The position numbers and the translations under genes are program-made. From the NCBI RefSeq assembly GCF_947499705.1, contig NZ_CANMPJ010000001.1:1957501-2021500 (forward strand): 64,000 bases of DNA, written 5' to 3'. Positions within the stretch are counted from its first letter, which is position 1. Every line of letters begins with the position of its first letter. Under the pieces are notes generated by a model, which ran no database searches, had not been told where the DNA came from, and worked only from the letters and a program-made list of their open reading frames with translations. This stretch comes from an uncultured Erythrobacter sp. (GTDB lineage Bacteria; Pseudomonadota; Alphaproteobacteria; Sphingomonadales; Sphingomonadaceae). Below, in pieces: positions 16,927-25,933 of this stretch.

Positions 16927-18450
16927 ATGAGCGACACACGCGTGCAGAAACTGGTGATTGTCGGCGGGGGAACCGCCGGATGGATCACGGCGGCGGCCTT
17001 TGCCAAGCTGCTCGGATCAAACCTCGAGATAGAGCTGGTCGAGTCCGAAGCCATCGGCACTGTCGGTGTCGGCGAAGCGACAATCCCGCAGATCATCCGG
17101 CTTAATGGCATCCTCGGCCTCGATGAGGCGGATTTTCTTCGCTCCACCTATGGCACGTTCAAGCTCGGTATCGAGTTCCACAATTGGGGTCGACAGGGCG
17201 ACAGGTATCTGCACACGTTCGGCGACACCGGTCTGAACCTGAACAGCGTGCCGTTCCATCACTATTGGCGCCGCCATGCTGCGAAGAACCAGGGCGCGCC
17301 GGACCTATGGCATTATTCTCTGCACCAGCACGCCGCCGAAGCGGCGAAGTTCGCGCATATGGACAAGGTCGGTAACACCCCGATGACGGGTCTTGCCTAT
17401 GCCTATCACTTCGACGCGAGCCTCTATGCCAAATATCTGCGGGTCTATTCCGAAGTGCGCGGCGTAACCCGCTCCGAAGGGATCGTCGAAAACGTCGCGC
17501 GCGATGGTGAGAGCGGCGATATCACCTCGATCACTTTGCAAGACGGCACGAGCGTTGCGGGTGATTTCTTCATCGACTGCACCGGCTTTCGCGCCTTGCT
17601 TCTGGGTCAGGAACTTGGGGTCGAATATCAGGACTGGTCGAAGTGGCTTCCCTGCAACCGTGCGCAAGCCGTGCCAAGCGAGCGGCTTGAAACGCTGGTG
17701 CCCTATACTCGCGCGACCGCGCACAATGCCGGGTGGCAATGGCGTATCCCGCTGCAGCACCGCACCGGCAACGGCCATGTCTATTCGAGCGACTTTATCT
17801 CGGATGAGGAAGCTGGCGACATATTGATGGCCAACCTGCCTACCAAGGCGCTCGCTGACCCCCGCCCGATCCGCTTCACGACTGGGCGCCGCGAACAGTT
17901 CTGGTCGCACAATTGCGCGGCGATTGGCCTGTCGTGCGGCTTTCTGGAGCCGCTGGAATCGACCTCGATCCATTTGATCCAGGCGCATGTCAGTCGCCTG
18001 ATCCAGCTATTTCCGCGCGGCGGCGGTGGGACGTCCGAACGCGCCGAATACAATCGGCGCTGCGCGGCGGAGTTTGAACAGATCCGCGATTTTCTGATCT
18101 TGCACTACCACCAGACCGAGCGCGAAGACTCCGAATTCTGGCGCTATTGCAAACACATGGAAGTGCCCGACAGTCTGACGCACAAGCTTGAACTGTTCGC
18201 GTCCTCTGGCCGATTGGGCCGCGATGTCGATGACCTGTTCCGCGAGGCCAGCTGGGTACAGGTGATGCTGGGCCAGGGTGTGACCCCGCAGAGCTATGAC
18301 CCGATGGCGGATCAACTTTCCGATGCGCAGCTCGGCGAATTCCTCGAAAACCTCCGCCGCCTGATCGAGCGGACGGTTGGTGGCTTGCCAACGCACGAAG
18401 AGTACATCGCCAAGCATTGCGCGGCGCCAGTTGAAACGGCGGTGGCATGA
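16927..18450 (+). CDS. Flavin-dependent (tryptophan) halogenase-like protein 2
   Basis: Second tryptophan-halogenase family protein, 507 residues, clearly paralogous to the one at 11411. It has the FAD box GGGTAGWITAA, the halogenase motif GWQWRIP, the catalytic lysine in TFKLGIEF (Lys79, the PrnA number) and the PLEST glutamate at residue 344. It is preceded by the DUF6445 gene with a 37-bp gap and overlaps the esterase start, so the three form an operon. Because both copies keep all catalytic residues, they may act on different substrates or modify a surface or secreted molecule tied to carbohydrate uptake; nothing in the window identifies it. The ribosome-binding site before the ATG is weak. 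Confidence 0.92.
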   Translation: MSDTRVQKLVIVGGGTAGWITAAAFAKLLGSNLEIELVESEAIGTVGVGEATIPQIIRLNGILGLDEADFLRSTYGTFKLGIEFHNWGRQGDRYLHTFGDTGLNLNSVPFHHYWRRHAAKNQGAPDLWHYSLHQHAAEAAKFAHMDKVGNTPMTGLAYAYHFDASLYAKYLRVYSEVRGVTRSEGIVENVARDGESGDITSITLQDGTSVAGDFFIDCTGFRALLLGQELGVEYQDWSKWLPCNRAQAVPSERLETLVPYTRATAHNAGWQWRIPLQHRTGNGHVYSSDFISDEEAGDILMANLPTKALADPRPIRFTTGRREQFWSHNCAAIGLSCGFLEPLESTSIHLIQAHVSRLIQLFPRGGGGTSERAEYNRRCAAEFEQIRDFLILHYHQTEREDSEFWRYCKHMEVPDSLTHKLELFASSGRLGRDVDDLFREASWVQVMLGQGVTPQSYDPMADQLSDAQLGEFLENLRRLIERTVGGLPTHEEYIAKHCAAPVETAVA

Positions 18451-19379
18451 TGTCGAAACTGAACAGGCGCAGGATAATCCAGCTCGGATGCGGCGGAGCG
18501 GCGCTCGCGGCTTTGCCATCTGCTCTTTGGGCTTCGAGCGGAATCGGACGGTTCCTCGAATATCGCGACATAAGTGCGCCAGGCCTGCCCGCTCAGCGTC
18601 TCACGATCTGGCTGCCGCCGGGCTACAGTGAAGGCACAACACGATACCGCGTGCTCTATATGCATGACGCGCAGAACCTGTTCGATCCGGCGCTGTCGAA
18701 CTTCAACAAGGTCTGGGCCGCCGACACAGCGATGATGCGTCACGCGGCCGAAAGCGGTGAAGATCCCTGGATCATCGTTGGTATCTGGTCGCCTGGTGTG
18801 GATCGGTATCGCCAGTATTTGCCTCTGCCCGCTTATGAACAAGTCGATGGCACGCTCCGCGCGGCGATGGATGATTACGCCCGTGGTGCGATCGTCTCGC
18901 ACCTTTACCTTCAATGGATCACAGGCGCGCTCAAACCTTGGCTCGATAGCGCGCTGCGTACCAAGCCTGAACCGCAGAACACCGCTATCATCGGATCGAG
19001 CATGGGCGGGCTGATCAGCCTGTACGCCTTTCTCGAATACCCGGAGGTGTTCGGTCGCGCAGGTTGTGTAAGCACCCACTGGCCAGCAATTGCGCCGCAG
19101 AGCGTCGATGCGACCGATCCGGACCTTGTCGCGATCTGGACCGGGATGCTGTCGGACAAGCTCAGCGAACCGTGTGGGCGCAAACTGTGGTTCGACCACG
19201 GCACCGCCACTCTCGACGCGTTCTACCCGCCCTATCAGGCCGCCATCGACACGCATATGAGCACAACCAGTTGGCAACGGGGTCGGGATTGGGAAAGCCG
19301 CTCCTACGAAGGCGCAGAACACGAAGAAAACGCCTGGGCCGCGCGCTTGCCGGAAGTACTGAACTGGGTGTTCAGCTAG
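18447..19379 (+). CDS. Exported alpha/beta-hydrolase, putative esterase family
   Basis: Alpha/beta-hydrolase of the putative esterase family (enterochelin-esterase/antigen-85-like), 310 residues. The N-terminus MMSKLNRRRIIQLGCGGAAL has a basic NRRRII stretch before a hydrophobic segment, which resembles a signal peptide, possibly of the Tat type though only one twin-arginine-like motif is seen. The nucleophile is Ser185 in GSSMGG; LYMHDAQNLFD is the conserved block after the first beta strands. The start ATG overlaps the stop of halogenase 2, so translation is coupled. Similar esterases occur in TonB-receptor sugar loci, where they may remove acyl groups from carbohydrates. The substrate is not deducible here. 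Confidence 0.87.
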   Translation: MMSKLNRRRIIQLGCGGAALAALPSALWASSGIGRFLEYRDISAPGLPAQRLTIWLPPGYSEGTTRYRVLYMHDAQNLFDPALSNFNKVWAADTAMMRHAAESGEDPWIIVGIWSPGVDRYRQYLPLPAYEQVDGTLRAAMDDYARGAIVSHLYLQWITGALKPWLDSALRTKPEPQNTAIIGSSMGGLISLYAFLEYPEVFGRAGCVSTHWPAIAPQSVDATDPDLVAIWTGMLSDKLSEPCGRKLWFDHGTATLDAFYPPYQAAIDTHMSTTSWQRGRDWESRSYEGAEHEENAWAARLPEVLNWVFS

Positions 19380-19460
19380 ACTTTTCGGACGAATGCAACT
19401 CGTCCCGTTTTGCTCAGAATCTTGTGGAATTCCGTAATCTTGCTGTCGCGAAGACCGTAT

Positions 19461-19494
19461 AGTCAAACTTCGTCCGATTCGGTGGAGTTTGACT
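19461..19494. repeat. Perfect 9-bp inverted repeat upstream of the RTX nuclease gene
   Basis: Arms AGTCAAACT (19461-19469) and AGTTTGACT (19486-19494) with a 16-bp spacer, ending 40 bp before the ATG at 19535. It could be an operator or an mRNA hairpin. There is no T-run, so a terminator for the esterase operon is less likely. Confidence 0.5.
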
Positions 19495-19534
19495 GACTCC
19501 AGCTACTCTCGCGCTAGTCTTTGGGGGAATTTCT

Positions 19535-22500
19535 ATGGTCGCCGGCACAACTTCGTCCGTTTTCATCAACGAGATCCATTACGACAACAACAGCCCCACT
19601 TCAGACGCAAACGAATATGTCGAGATTGCCAATCCGCTTGGTGTCGATCTCACTGGTTGGACTGTGGTGTTTTACAACGGCAGCAATGGAACTTCCTACA
19701 ACACGCTCAATCTGAGCGGCACGGGCACGATCCAGGGATTCCCGCTTCCGGCCAACGGTCTCCAGAATGGCGCGCCCGATGGCATCGCTTTGGTCGATGC
19801 GATGGGCAATGTCGTCCAGTTCCTGTCTTACGAGGGCAGCCTTACGGCGACCGATGGCCCCGCGAACGGTCAGACCAGCACCGATATCGGCGTGGGCGAA
19901 GGGCCGGCCTCAGCCAGCGGCACCACAACCGACACGCAATCGCTCCAGCTTCAGGGAACGGGCAACACCGCGGGTGACTTCATGTGGGTTGAAAACATCG
20001 CGCAAACGCAAAGCGCCGTGAACACCGGTCAAACCTTTACCTTGCCAATCGTGACAGTGCTTGACGAAGGGTTCGAGACCGACGGCAGCGTCGATACCGG
20101 CAGCGGCGTGCGTTACACATTCTCTTCTGGACAAGGGAACGACGGCTTCAGCGATTTCTTCACCCGAACCGATGGCAGCGACGTTGATCCGTCCTATGCG
20201 GTAACTGGTCAGACGGGCAGTTTCTTTTTCGCCGCGCAAGACACGGACTCGGTTCCAGGCCTTTCGACCGATGACGAACAGTCGATCTTCTTCACCGGCC
20301 TCGACATCACCGGTCTCACCAACCTGATGTTCTCGATCGATGTTGCGGAAGACGACAGCTCTGATGGCAATGAGGACTGGGATTCGACCGACTTCTTCCA
20401 GGTCTTTGTCACAATCGATGGTGGTACGTCGTTTCAGATCTTCGGCATCGAGAATGATGGTGTAGGAACCGGATCAGGCTCCAACGGCGCGCCGCTGCTC
20501 GACACCGATCTCGATGGAACCGGCGATGGAACACAGATCAGCGCGAACTTCGCCACCTTTGCCGCTGCGATAGCCGGGAGCGGATCGACGCTTGATATCG
20601 AACTTCGCTTCCATCTCGATTCCGGCGATGAAGATTTGGCGATCGATCAGGTCACCGTCACGGGCGAGCAAGGCGGAACACTGCCGCCTCCGGTCGTGTT
20701 CATCAACGAGATCAACTACGCGCTCGCAGGACCCGACGAACTGTTTGAATTCGTCGAAGTCGTAGGCGAGGCCGGGCTCGAAGCGACCGGCTACATCATC
20801 GTCTACTATGACGGCGATACCGGCGCAGAATATGCCCGCTCTACGCTTGGATTGACGCCATTCACCGATCAGGGCGATGGTTTCGGCACGAAAAGCGTCG
20901 GCTTCCCGTTTGATTTCCTGCAGGATGGCGCGCCTGACGGGATCGCGCTAGTCAATCCCGACGGCGATGTTCTGCAGTTCCTCTCTTACGAAGGTGCATT
21001 CACTGCCGCCGATGGCCCAGCCGCAGGCATGATGAGCACTGATATCGGTGTGGCCGAAACCGATCCGGCGACCCCCAACCAATCACTCCAACTAACCGGC
21101 ACAGGCGAAGGTCCGGATGACTTCACTTGGGTGACTGGAACAGCAAGCCAGGGCGCCTTTAATGACGGTCAATCCTTCGGTCCGCCGCCAGAGCCAGGAA
21201 CGCTGAGCATCGCCGATGCCGGTGTGACCGAAGGCGATAGTGGCACCACCGATCTGACATTCACTGTCACGCGCACTGGCGGCACTGACGGAACCGTCAC
21301 GGTCGATTTCACCACTTCGCTCATCCCCAGTCAGGCCGATGCCAGCGATTTTGTTGCCAATTCGGGGACGCTGACTTTCCTTGATGGTGAGACCAGCCAG
21401 ACCATCACGGTTCAGGTCAATGGTGACACAGATTTCGAACCGACTGAATTGTTCGCGGTTGACCTTTCAAACCCGACCGGCGGCGCGACAATCGACGATG
21501 GTTCAGCGCTTGGGACAATTTTCGCCGACGACGCCAACACCACTCCGCAAGGCCCCGCCGAAGTCTTCATCAACGAAATTCACTACGACAATTCCGGCGC
21601 TGATGTTGGCGAAGGGATCGAGATTGCAGGCCCTGCTGGCACCGACCTGAGCGGTTGGCAGCTTGCTCTTTACAACGGCAATGGCGGGGTTGTGTACGAC
21701 ACCGAGAACCTGACAGGGATCATTCCCGATCAGGATGACGGCTTTGGCACACTCGCTTTCCCGATCAGCGGTATCCAGAATGGGCCGGACGCGATTGCGT
21801 TGGTCGATCCCTCGGGCAATGTCGTCCAGTTCCTTTCCTACGAAGGCACATTCGAAGCGACGAACGGCCCAGCCTTGGGCCTGACAAGCGAGGACATTGG
21901 CGTAGCCGAAGGCGGCGTTCCAGCTGGCACCTCTTTGCAGCTTGGCGGTACGGGCAACGTCGCGGACGACTTTACGTGGCAGGCTTCGCAAACTGACAAC
22001 TTTGGTCTGGTCAATACCGGCCAGGACTTCACGCCGGTCAATCCCAATGGTGCGCTGTTCATTGACGACGCAAGTGTGGCCGAAGGTGACAGCGGCACTG
22101 CGCAAATCACCTTCAACGTATTCCGTGTCGGCGGAGATACCGGTGCGGTGAGCGCCGATTTCGCCGTTATTCTCGGTAGTGAATTCTCTGACGCTGACGC
22201 TGCCGACTTGTCGGGTGCGACCACCGGAACGGTAAGCTTCGCAGACGGAGAGACCTTCCAGACCATAACCATCGACGTGGTCGGCGACACCGTAGGCGAG
22301 CCGAGCGAGTTCTTCGATGTAGTGCTTTCCAACCCGACTGGCGGTGCGAGCATCGGCGCCGGAACCGGCGTCGGGACAATCGTGAACGACGATCCGCTCA
22401 ATCTCGAAATCGGGGAAATTCAGAGCGCAGGCCACACCTCACTGTTTGTCGGCAACGAAGTTACCACAACCGGTGTTGTCACAGCGGTCGCTTCCAATGG

Positions 22501-25500
22501 CTTCTACATGCAGGACCCGGATGGCGACGGCGATAGCGCGACCTCGGACGGTATCTTCGTATTCACCGGAATTGCCCCGACAGTCGTCGCTGGCGATGGT
22601 CTGACCGTTGTCGGAACCGTGAGCGAATTCCAGGGTGGCGGCGATCCGGCGAACCTGACAATCACACAGCTGACCGACGCTGCCATCACGGTCGATTCAA
22701 CGGGCAACGCACTGCCCGATGCGATCGTCATCGGCCCCAACGGCATCACCCCGCCGACTGAAGTGATCGAAGATGATGACTTCACCAGCTTCGACCCGCT
22801 AACCGACGGCATCGATTTCTGGGAAAGCCTCGAAGGAATGCTGGTCACGATCGAGAATCCGGTCTCGGTCGATTCCACCAATGGCTTTGGCGAATTGTGG
22901 ACCGTAGCGAGCGACGGCGCGGGCAATCTGTCCGCGACCAATGTGTCCGACGAAGGGCTGGTCGTGATCGAGGGCGGCGACGGTGGCCTGGGCGAGTTTG
23001 ACGCTGGTGCTGGCTCGGACTTCAATCCCGAGAGAGTGCAGATCGATTCTGCTGGCCCCTTGAACGGCGTCGATGTTGCCATTCCGGATGTCACGCCCGG
23101 CACGCTGCTCAACACTGTGACCGGTGTGGTGGACTATGGCTTTGAGAACTATCAGGTCCGACCGACGACCGATGTAACGGTCGCGCAGGCGAGCACCAAT
23201 ATCGCGGAAACCACCGCTCTGGTGCCGGGCGCGGTCAACCAGCTTTCGCTCGCGACTTACAACGTGCTCAATTTCGATATCAACGAAGCGGATGGCGACA
23301 CAGATATCGCCGAGGGACGGCTTGCCGGAATTGCCACCGACATTGGCATCAATCTCGCCGCGCCTGACATCGTTGTGCTGCAAGAGGTTCAGGACGACAG
23401 CGGGTCAGCCACTGACGGGACCGTCTCTGCGCAGATGACGCTTGAGGCTCTGGCGACCGAGATCTTCAACCAGACCGGCATCCAGTATTCCGTGTTCGAC
23501 AATCCCTTTGTTGTCGATGGTGAGACAGGCGGACAACCGGGCGGGAACATCCGCATTGCCTTCCTCTATCGCGACGACCGGGTCGATCTTGACGAGGCGT
23601 CTGCCTTCACGATCACCGATGATACCGGCGCAATCGACGCAGCGTTTGCCAACTCACGTGCGCCGCTGGGGGCGAATTTCACCTTCAACGGCCAGACCGT
23701 GACGGTGATCGGCAACCACTTCACTTCGAAAATTGGTTCCGACAGCAGCTTCAGCGCGATCCAGCCGCCGACCAATGCTGGCGCGGTGGCGCGAGCGGCT
23801 CAGGCAGCTGCGGTGAATGCGCATATCGATGAGCTGCTAGCCGCCAATCCCGATGCCAAAATCGCAGTGGCAGGCGACTTCAACGAATTCCAGTTCGAAG
23901 AGCCGATGGAAGTGCTGACAGGCGAGCTCGATTTCGACGGTGCGACAGTCAGCCCCGGCAGCGAAACCGTGCTTGAGAACCTGACCTTTAAGCTCGACGA
24001 GGACGACCGCTTCAGCGTGCTGTTCCAAGGCAACGCGCAGGCGCTCGATCACATTCTGGCGACCAGCAATCTGGCCGACGGAGCGCAGATCGATGCGGTC
24101 CACACCAATACACCCCTCGGCAATCCGAACTCCGACCACGATCCCTTCCTCGCGGTGTTCAATGTCGGCGTGCAGGACATTGTCGGCACGAACCAGTTCG
24201 ACGACACGCTTGATGGCAATGACGGTGAAGACGACATCGATGGCCTGCGCGGTGATGACACGATCAACGGCAATGGCGGCGACGACAACATTGATGGCGG
24301 CCGGGGCGAAGACACAATCGATGGCGGTGATGGTGACGACATGATCGATGCCGGTGCCGACAATGACGATGTCATGGGCGGCGCAGGTGATGACATGATC
24401 GACGGCGGCGACGGCGACGACATGCTCGATGGCGGCGACGACAATGACAAGATCAACGGCGATCGTGGCAACGATATGATCATGGGCGGCGACGGCGACG
24501 ACATGCTCGACGGCGGGCTTGGCGACGACATCCTTTTTGGCGGCGAAGGCAACGATATGCTGATCGGCGGGTCGCAGCGCGACATGCTGTTCGGCGAAGG
24601 CGGCGACGACAACCTCGATGGCGGTGCACGCGAGGACGAGCTCGATGGCGGCACCGGCATGGACACGCTGACGGGCGGCACTCAGTCGGACCTGTTCATC
24701 CTTCATGCCGACCAGACAGCAGCCGACGCCGACACGATCACCGACTTCGAACGCAACATCGACGGCATCCGTATCGATGGTTCGATGGGGCGGACGATCA
24801 CCTTCGTTCAGGCTGGTCCTGACGTGCAGATCCTGTCGGATGGCGTTCTGGTTGCGACCGTGCTGAACGCGGCAGAAGCCGATGTGCAGGCCGCTTCTCT
24901 CATCGACGGAGGGGGTCTCACACTTCAAGGGACTCGCGGGCCGGACACGCTCACTGGCGGCGCGATGGATGACATCATCTTTGGCGACCGCGGCAATGAC
25001 ATCATCGACGGTATGGGCGGCGACGATACGATCGATGCCGGTCCGGGCGACGACAATGTCATGGGCGGCGCGGGCGAAGACACGATCCTTGGCGGCGATG
25101 GAGCCGACATGATCAGTGGCGGCGACAATGACGACACCATCACCGGTGATCGCGGCAATGATATCCTCAGCGGCGATGGAGGTGACGACATGATCACCGG
25201 CGGGATCGGTCTTGATATGCTGAGCGGTGGAGCCGGAATGGATATGCTATCCGGCGGCGATCAGGCAGACTTGCTGGATGGCGGCGCTGACAACGACACG
25301 CTCGATGGTGGCCGGAGCACCGATACGCTCGATGGCGGCACCGGGATGGATATGCTGACCGGCGGCACGCAGGCGGACCTCTTTATTTTGCACGCCGATC
25401 AGACCGCTGCCGATGCAGACACAATCACCGATTTCGAGCGCAATCTCGATACGATCCGGATCGACGGTGCGGGCGGCAAAGCGATCACGTTTACGCAGGT

Positions 25501-25882
25501 TGGCCTTGATACCGAGATTGCCGCGGACGGTGTGCTGGTGGCGACGGTGCTCAATGCGACGAGCGCTGACGTGCTTGCGCAGACCAGTTTCGATGCGCCT
25601 CCGGCCTCGGCCATGTCGCAAGCGGCTCCTTCGGCGGTGGCGCAGTCGATCGGCAGCGTGGCGGTTATGTTGAGCGACGTGAATGACGCGGCCTTCGTGT
25701 TCAACGATGCAGCATCTGCGCCTGTGACCACCACAGGTTACAGCCACACCAAGGTGCCGCTGTCCGACATGTTTGGAGCGGTGCCAGAACCCGCGACAGG
25801 CAAGTTCGCTCTCGATGGGATTGAAGCGGAAGATAACCCGTGGATCGAACACGGTTCGTTCGGGTTCGAACCGATTGCGTGA
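19535..25882 (+). CDS. Giant RTX extracellular nuclease (ExeM/NucH-like) with lamin-tail and Calx-beta domains
   Basis: Type I secreted protein of 2115 residues. In order: a lamin-tail domain (about 9-165), a linker domain (173-375), a second lamin-tail domain (385-540), a Calx-beta domain (548-660), a third lamin-tail domain (680-830), a second Calx-beta (840-950), an OB-fold-like stretch (955-1150), an endonuclease/exonuclease/phosphatase domain (about 1235-1545) with LATYNVLNF, VVLQEVQ, GNHFTSK, AGDFNEF and SDHDPF, then two blocks of RTX calcium repeats (about 1550-1720 and 1800-1950), each followed by a serralysin-type tail (DLFILHADQT). There is no signal peptide, as expected for type I export. 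GGGGGAATTTCT precedes the ATG. It presumably degrades extracellular DNA. The convergent type I transporter genes follow it. Confidence 0.93.
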   Translation: MVAGTTSSVFINEIHYDNNSPTSDANEYVEIANPLGVDLTGWTVVFYNGSNGTSYNTLNLSGTGTIQGFPLPANGLQNGAPDGIALVDAMGNVVQFLSYEGSLTATDGPANGQTSTDIGVGEGPASASGTTTDTQSLQLQGTGNTAGDFMWVENIAQTQSAVNTGQTFTLPIVTVLDEGFETDGSVDTGSGVRYTFSSGQGNDGFSDFFTRTDGSDVDPSYAVTGQTGSFFFAAQDTDSVPGLSTDDEQSIFFTGLDITGLTNLMFSIDVAEDDSSDGNEDWDSTDFFQVFVTIDGGTSFQIFGIENDGVGTGSGSNGAPLLDTDLDGTGDGTQISANFATFAAAIAGSGSTLDIELRFHLDSGDEDLAIDQVTVTGEQGGTLPPPVVFINEINYALAGPDELFEFVEVVGEAGLEATGYIIVYYDGDTGAEYARSTLGLTPFTDQGDGFGTKSVGFPFDFLQDGAPDGIALVNPDGDVLQFLSYEGAFTAADGPAAGMMSTDIGVAETDPATPNQSLQLTGTGEGPDDFTWVTGTASQGAFNDGQSFGPPPEPGTLSIADAGVTEGDSGTTDLTFTVTRTGGTDGTVTVDFTTSLIPSQADASDFVANSGTLTFLDGETSQTITVQVNGDTDFEPTELFAVDLSNPTGGATIDDGSALGTIFADDANTTPQGPAEVFINEIHYDNSGADVGEGIEIAGPAGTDLSGWQLALYNGNGGVVYDTENLTGIIPDQDDGFGTLAFPISGIQNGPDAIALVDPSGNVVQFLSYEGTFEATNGPALGLTSEDIGVAEGGVPAGTSLQLGGTGNVADDFTWQASQTDNFGLVNTGQDFTPVNPNGALFIDDASVAEGDSGTAQITFNVFRVGGDTGAVSADFAVILGSEFSDADAADLSGATTGTVSFADGETFQTITIDVVGDTVGEPSEFFDVVLSNPTGGASIGAGTGVGTIVNDDPLNLEIGEIQSAGHTSLFVGNEVTTTGVVTAVASNGFYMQDPDGDGDSATSDGIFVFTGIAPTVVAGDGLTVVGTVSEFQGGGDPANLTITQLTDAAITVDSTGNALPDAIVIGPNGITPPTEVIEDDDFTSFDPLTDGIDFWESLEGMLVTIENPVSVDSTNGFGELWTVASDGAGNLSATNVSDEGLVVIEGGDGGLGEFDAGAGSDFNPERVQIDSAGPLNGVDVAIPDVTPGTLLNTVTGVVDYGFENYQVRPTTDVTVAQASTNIAETTALVPGAVNQLSLATYNVLNFDINEADGDTDIAEGRLAGIATDIGINLAAPDIVVLQEVQDDSGSATDGTVSAQMTLEALATEIFNQTGIQYSVFDNPFVVDGETGGQPGGNIRIAFLYRDDRVDLDEASAFTITDDTGAIDAAFANSRAPLGANFTFNGQTVTVIGNHFTSKIGSDSSFSAIQPPTNAGAVARAAQAAAVNAHIDELLAANPDAKIAVAGDFNEFQFEEPMEVLTGELDFDGATVSPGSETVLENLTFKLDEDDRFSVLFQGNAQALDHILATSNLADGAQIDAVHTNTPLGNPNSDHDPFLAVFNVGVQDIVGTNQFDDTLDGNDGEDDIDGLRGDDTINGNGGDDNIDGGRGEDTIDGGDGDDMIDAGADNDDVMGGAGDDMIDGGDGDDMLDGGDDNDKINGDRGNDMIMGGDGDDMLDGGLGDDILFGGEGNDMLIGGSQRDMLFGEGGDDNLDGGAREDELDGGTGMDTLTGGTQSDLFILHADQTAADADTITDFERNIDGIRIDGSMGRTITFVQAGPDVQILSDGVLVATVLNAAEADVQAASLIDGGGLTLQGTRGPDTLTGGAMDDIIFGDRGNDIIDGMGGDDTIDAGPGDDNVMGGAGEDTILGGDGADMISGGDNDDTITGDRGNDILSGDGGDDMITGGIGLDMLSGGAGMDMLSGGDQADLLDGGADNDTLDGGRSTDTLDGGTGMDMLTGGTQADLFILHADQTAADADTITDFERNLDTIRIDGAGGKAITFTQVGLDTEIAADGVLVATVLNATSADVLAQTSFDAPPASAMSQAAPSAVAQSIGSVAVMLSDVNDAAFVFNDAASAPVTTTGYSHTKVPLSDMFGAVPEPATGKFALDGIEAEDNPWIEHGSFGFEPIA
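24184..24690 (+). repeat. RTX calcium-binding repeat block 1
   Basis: Coding tandem nonapeptides of the GGxGxDxLx type, here rich in GGDGDDMIDGG variants. They bind calcium after secretion and drive folding outside the cell. Confidence 0.85.
24650..24894 (+). repeat. Direct repeat copy 1 (RTX tail module)
   Basis: Encodes the TLTGGTQ / DLFILHADQT / ADTITDFERN module. The matching copy at 25337 lies exactly 687 bp (229 codons) downstream, with no indel over about 230 bp. Confidence 0.8.
24922..25390 (+). repeat. RTX calcium-binding repeat block 2
   Basis: Second run of GGxGxDxLx repeats (GGAMDDIIFGDRGND onward), parallel in layout to block 1 and ending in the same tail module. Confidence 0.85.
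25337..25581 (+). repeat. Direct repeat copy 2 (RTX tail module)
   Basis: Second copy of the DLFILHADQT module, offset 687 bp from the first. The protein sequence is nearly identical while many third codon positions differ, so the duplication is not recent. Confidence 0.8.
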
Positions 25883-25894
25883 TGGAAAGGTGAC

Positions 25895-25920
25895 GGGCGG
25901 CGACCGAGAATTCGCCGCCC
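25895..25920. terminator. Bidirectional terminator between RTX nuclease and HlyD genes
   Basis: Perfect 9-bp stem GGGCGGCGA / TCGCCGCCC with an 8-base loop, between two convergent stop codons. The rightward side reaches GATATTTTAG, a weak T-tract. Confidence 0.7.
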
Positions 25921-25933
25921 TCGCCCCGATATT

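Noticed and set aside
23837..24928. Long antisense open frames (363 and 210 codons) opposite the RTX repeats
   Set aside because: They arise from the biased GGC/GAC codons of the RTX repeats on the plus strand; the translations are low-complexity and no family fits.
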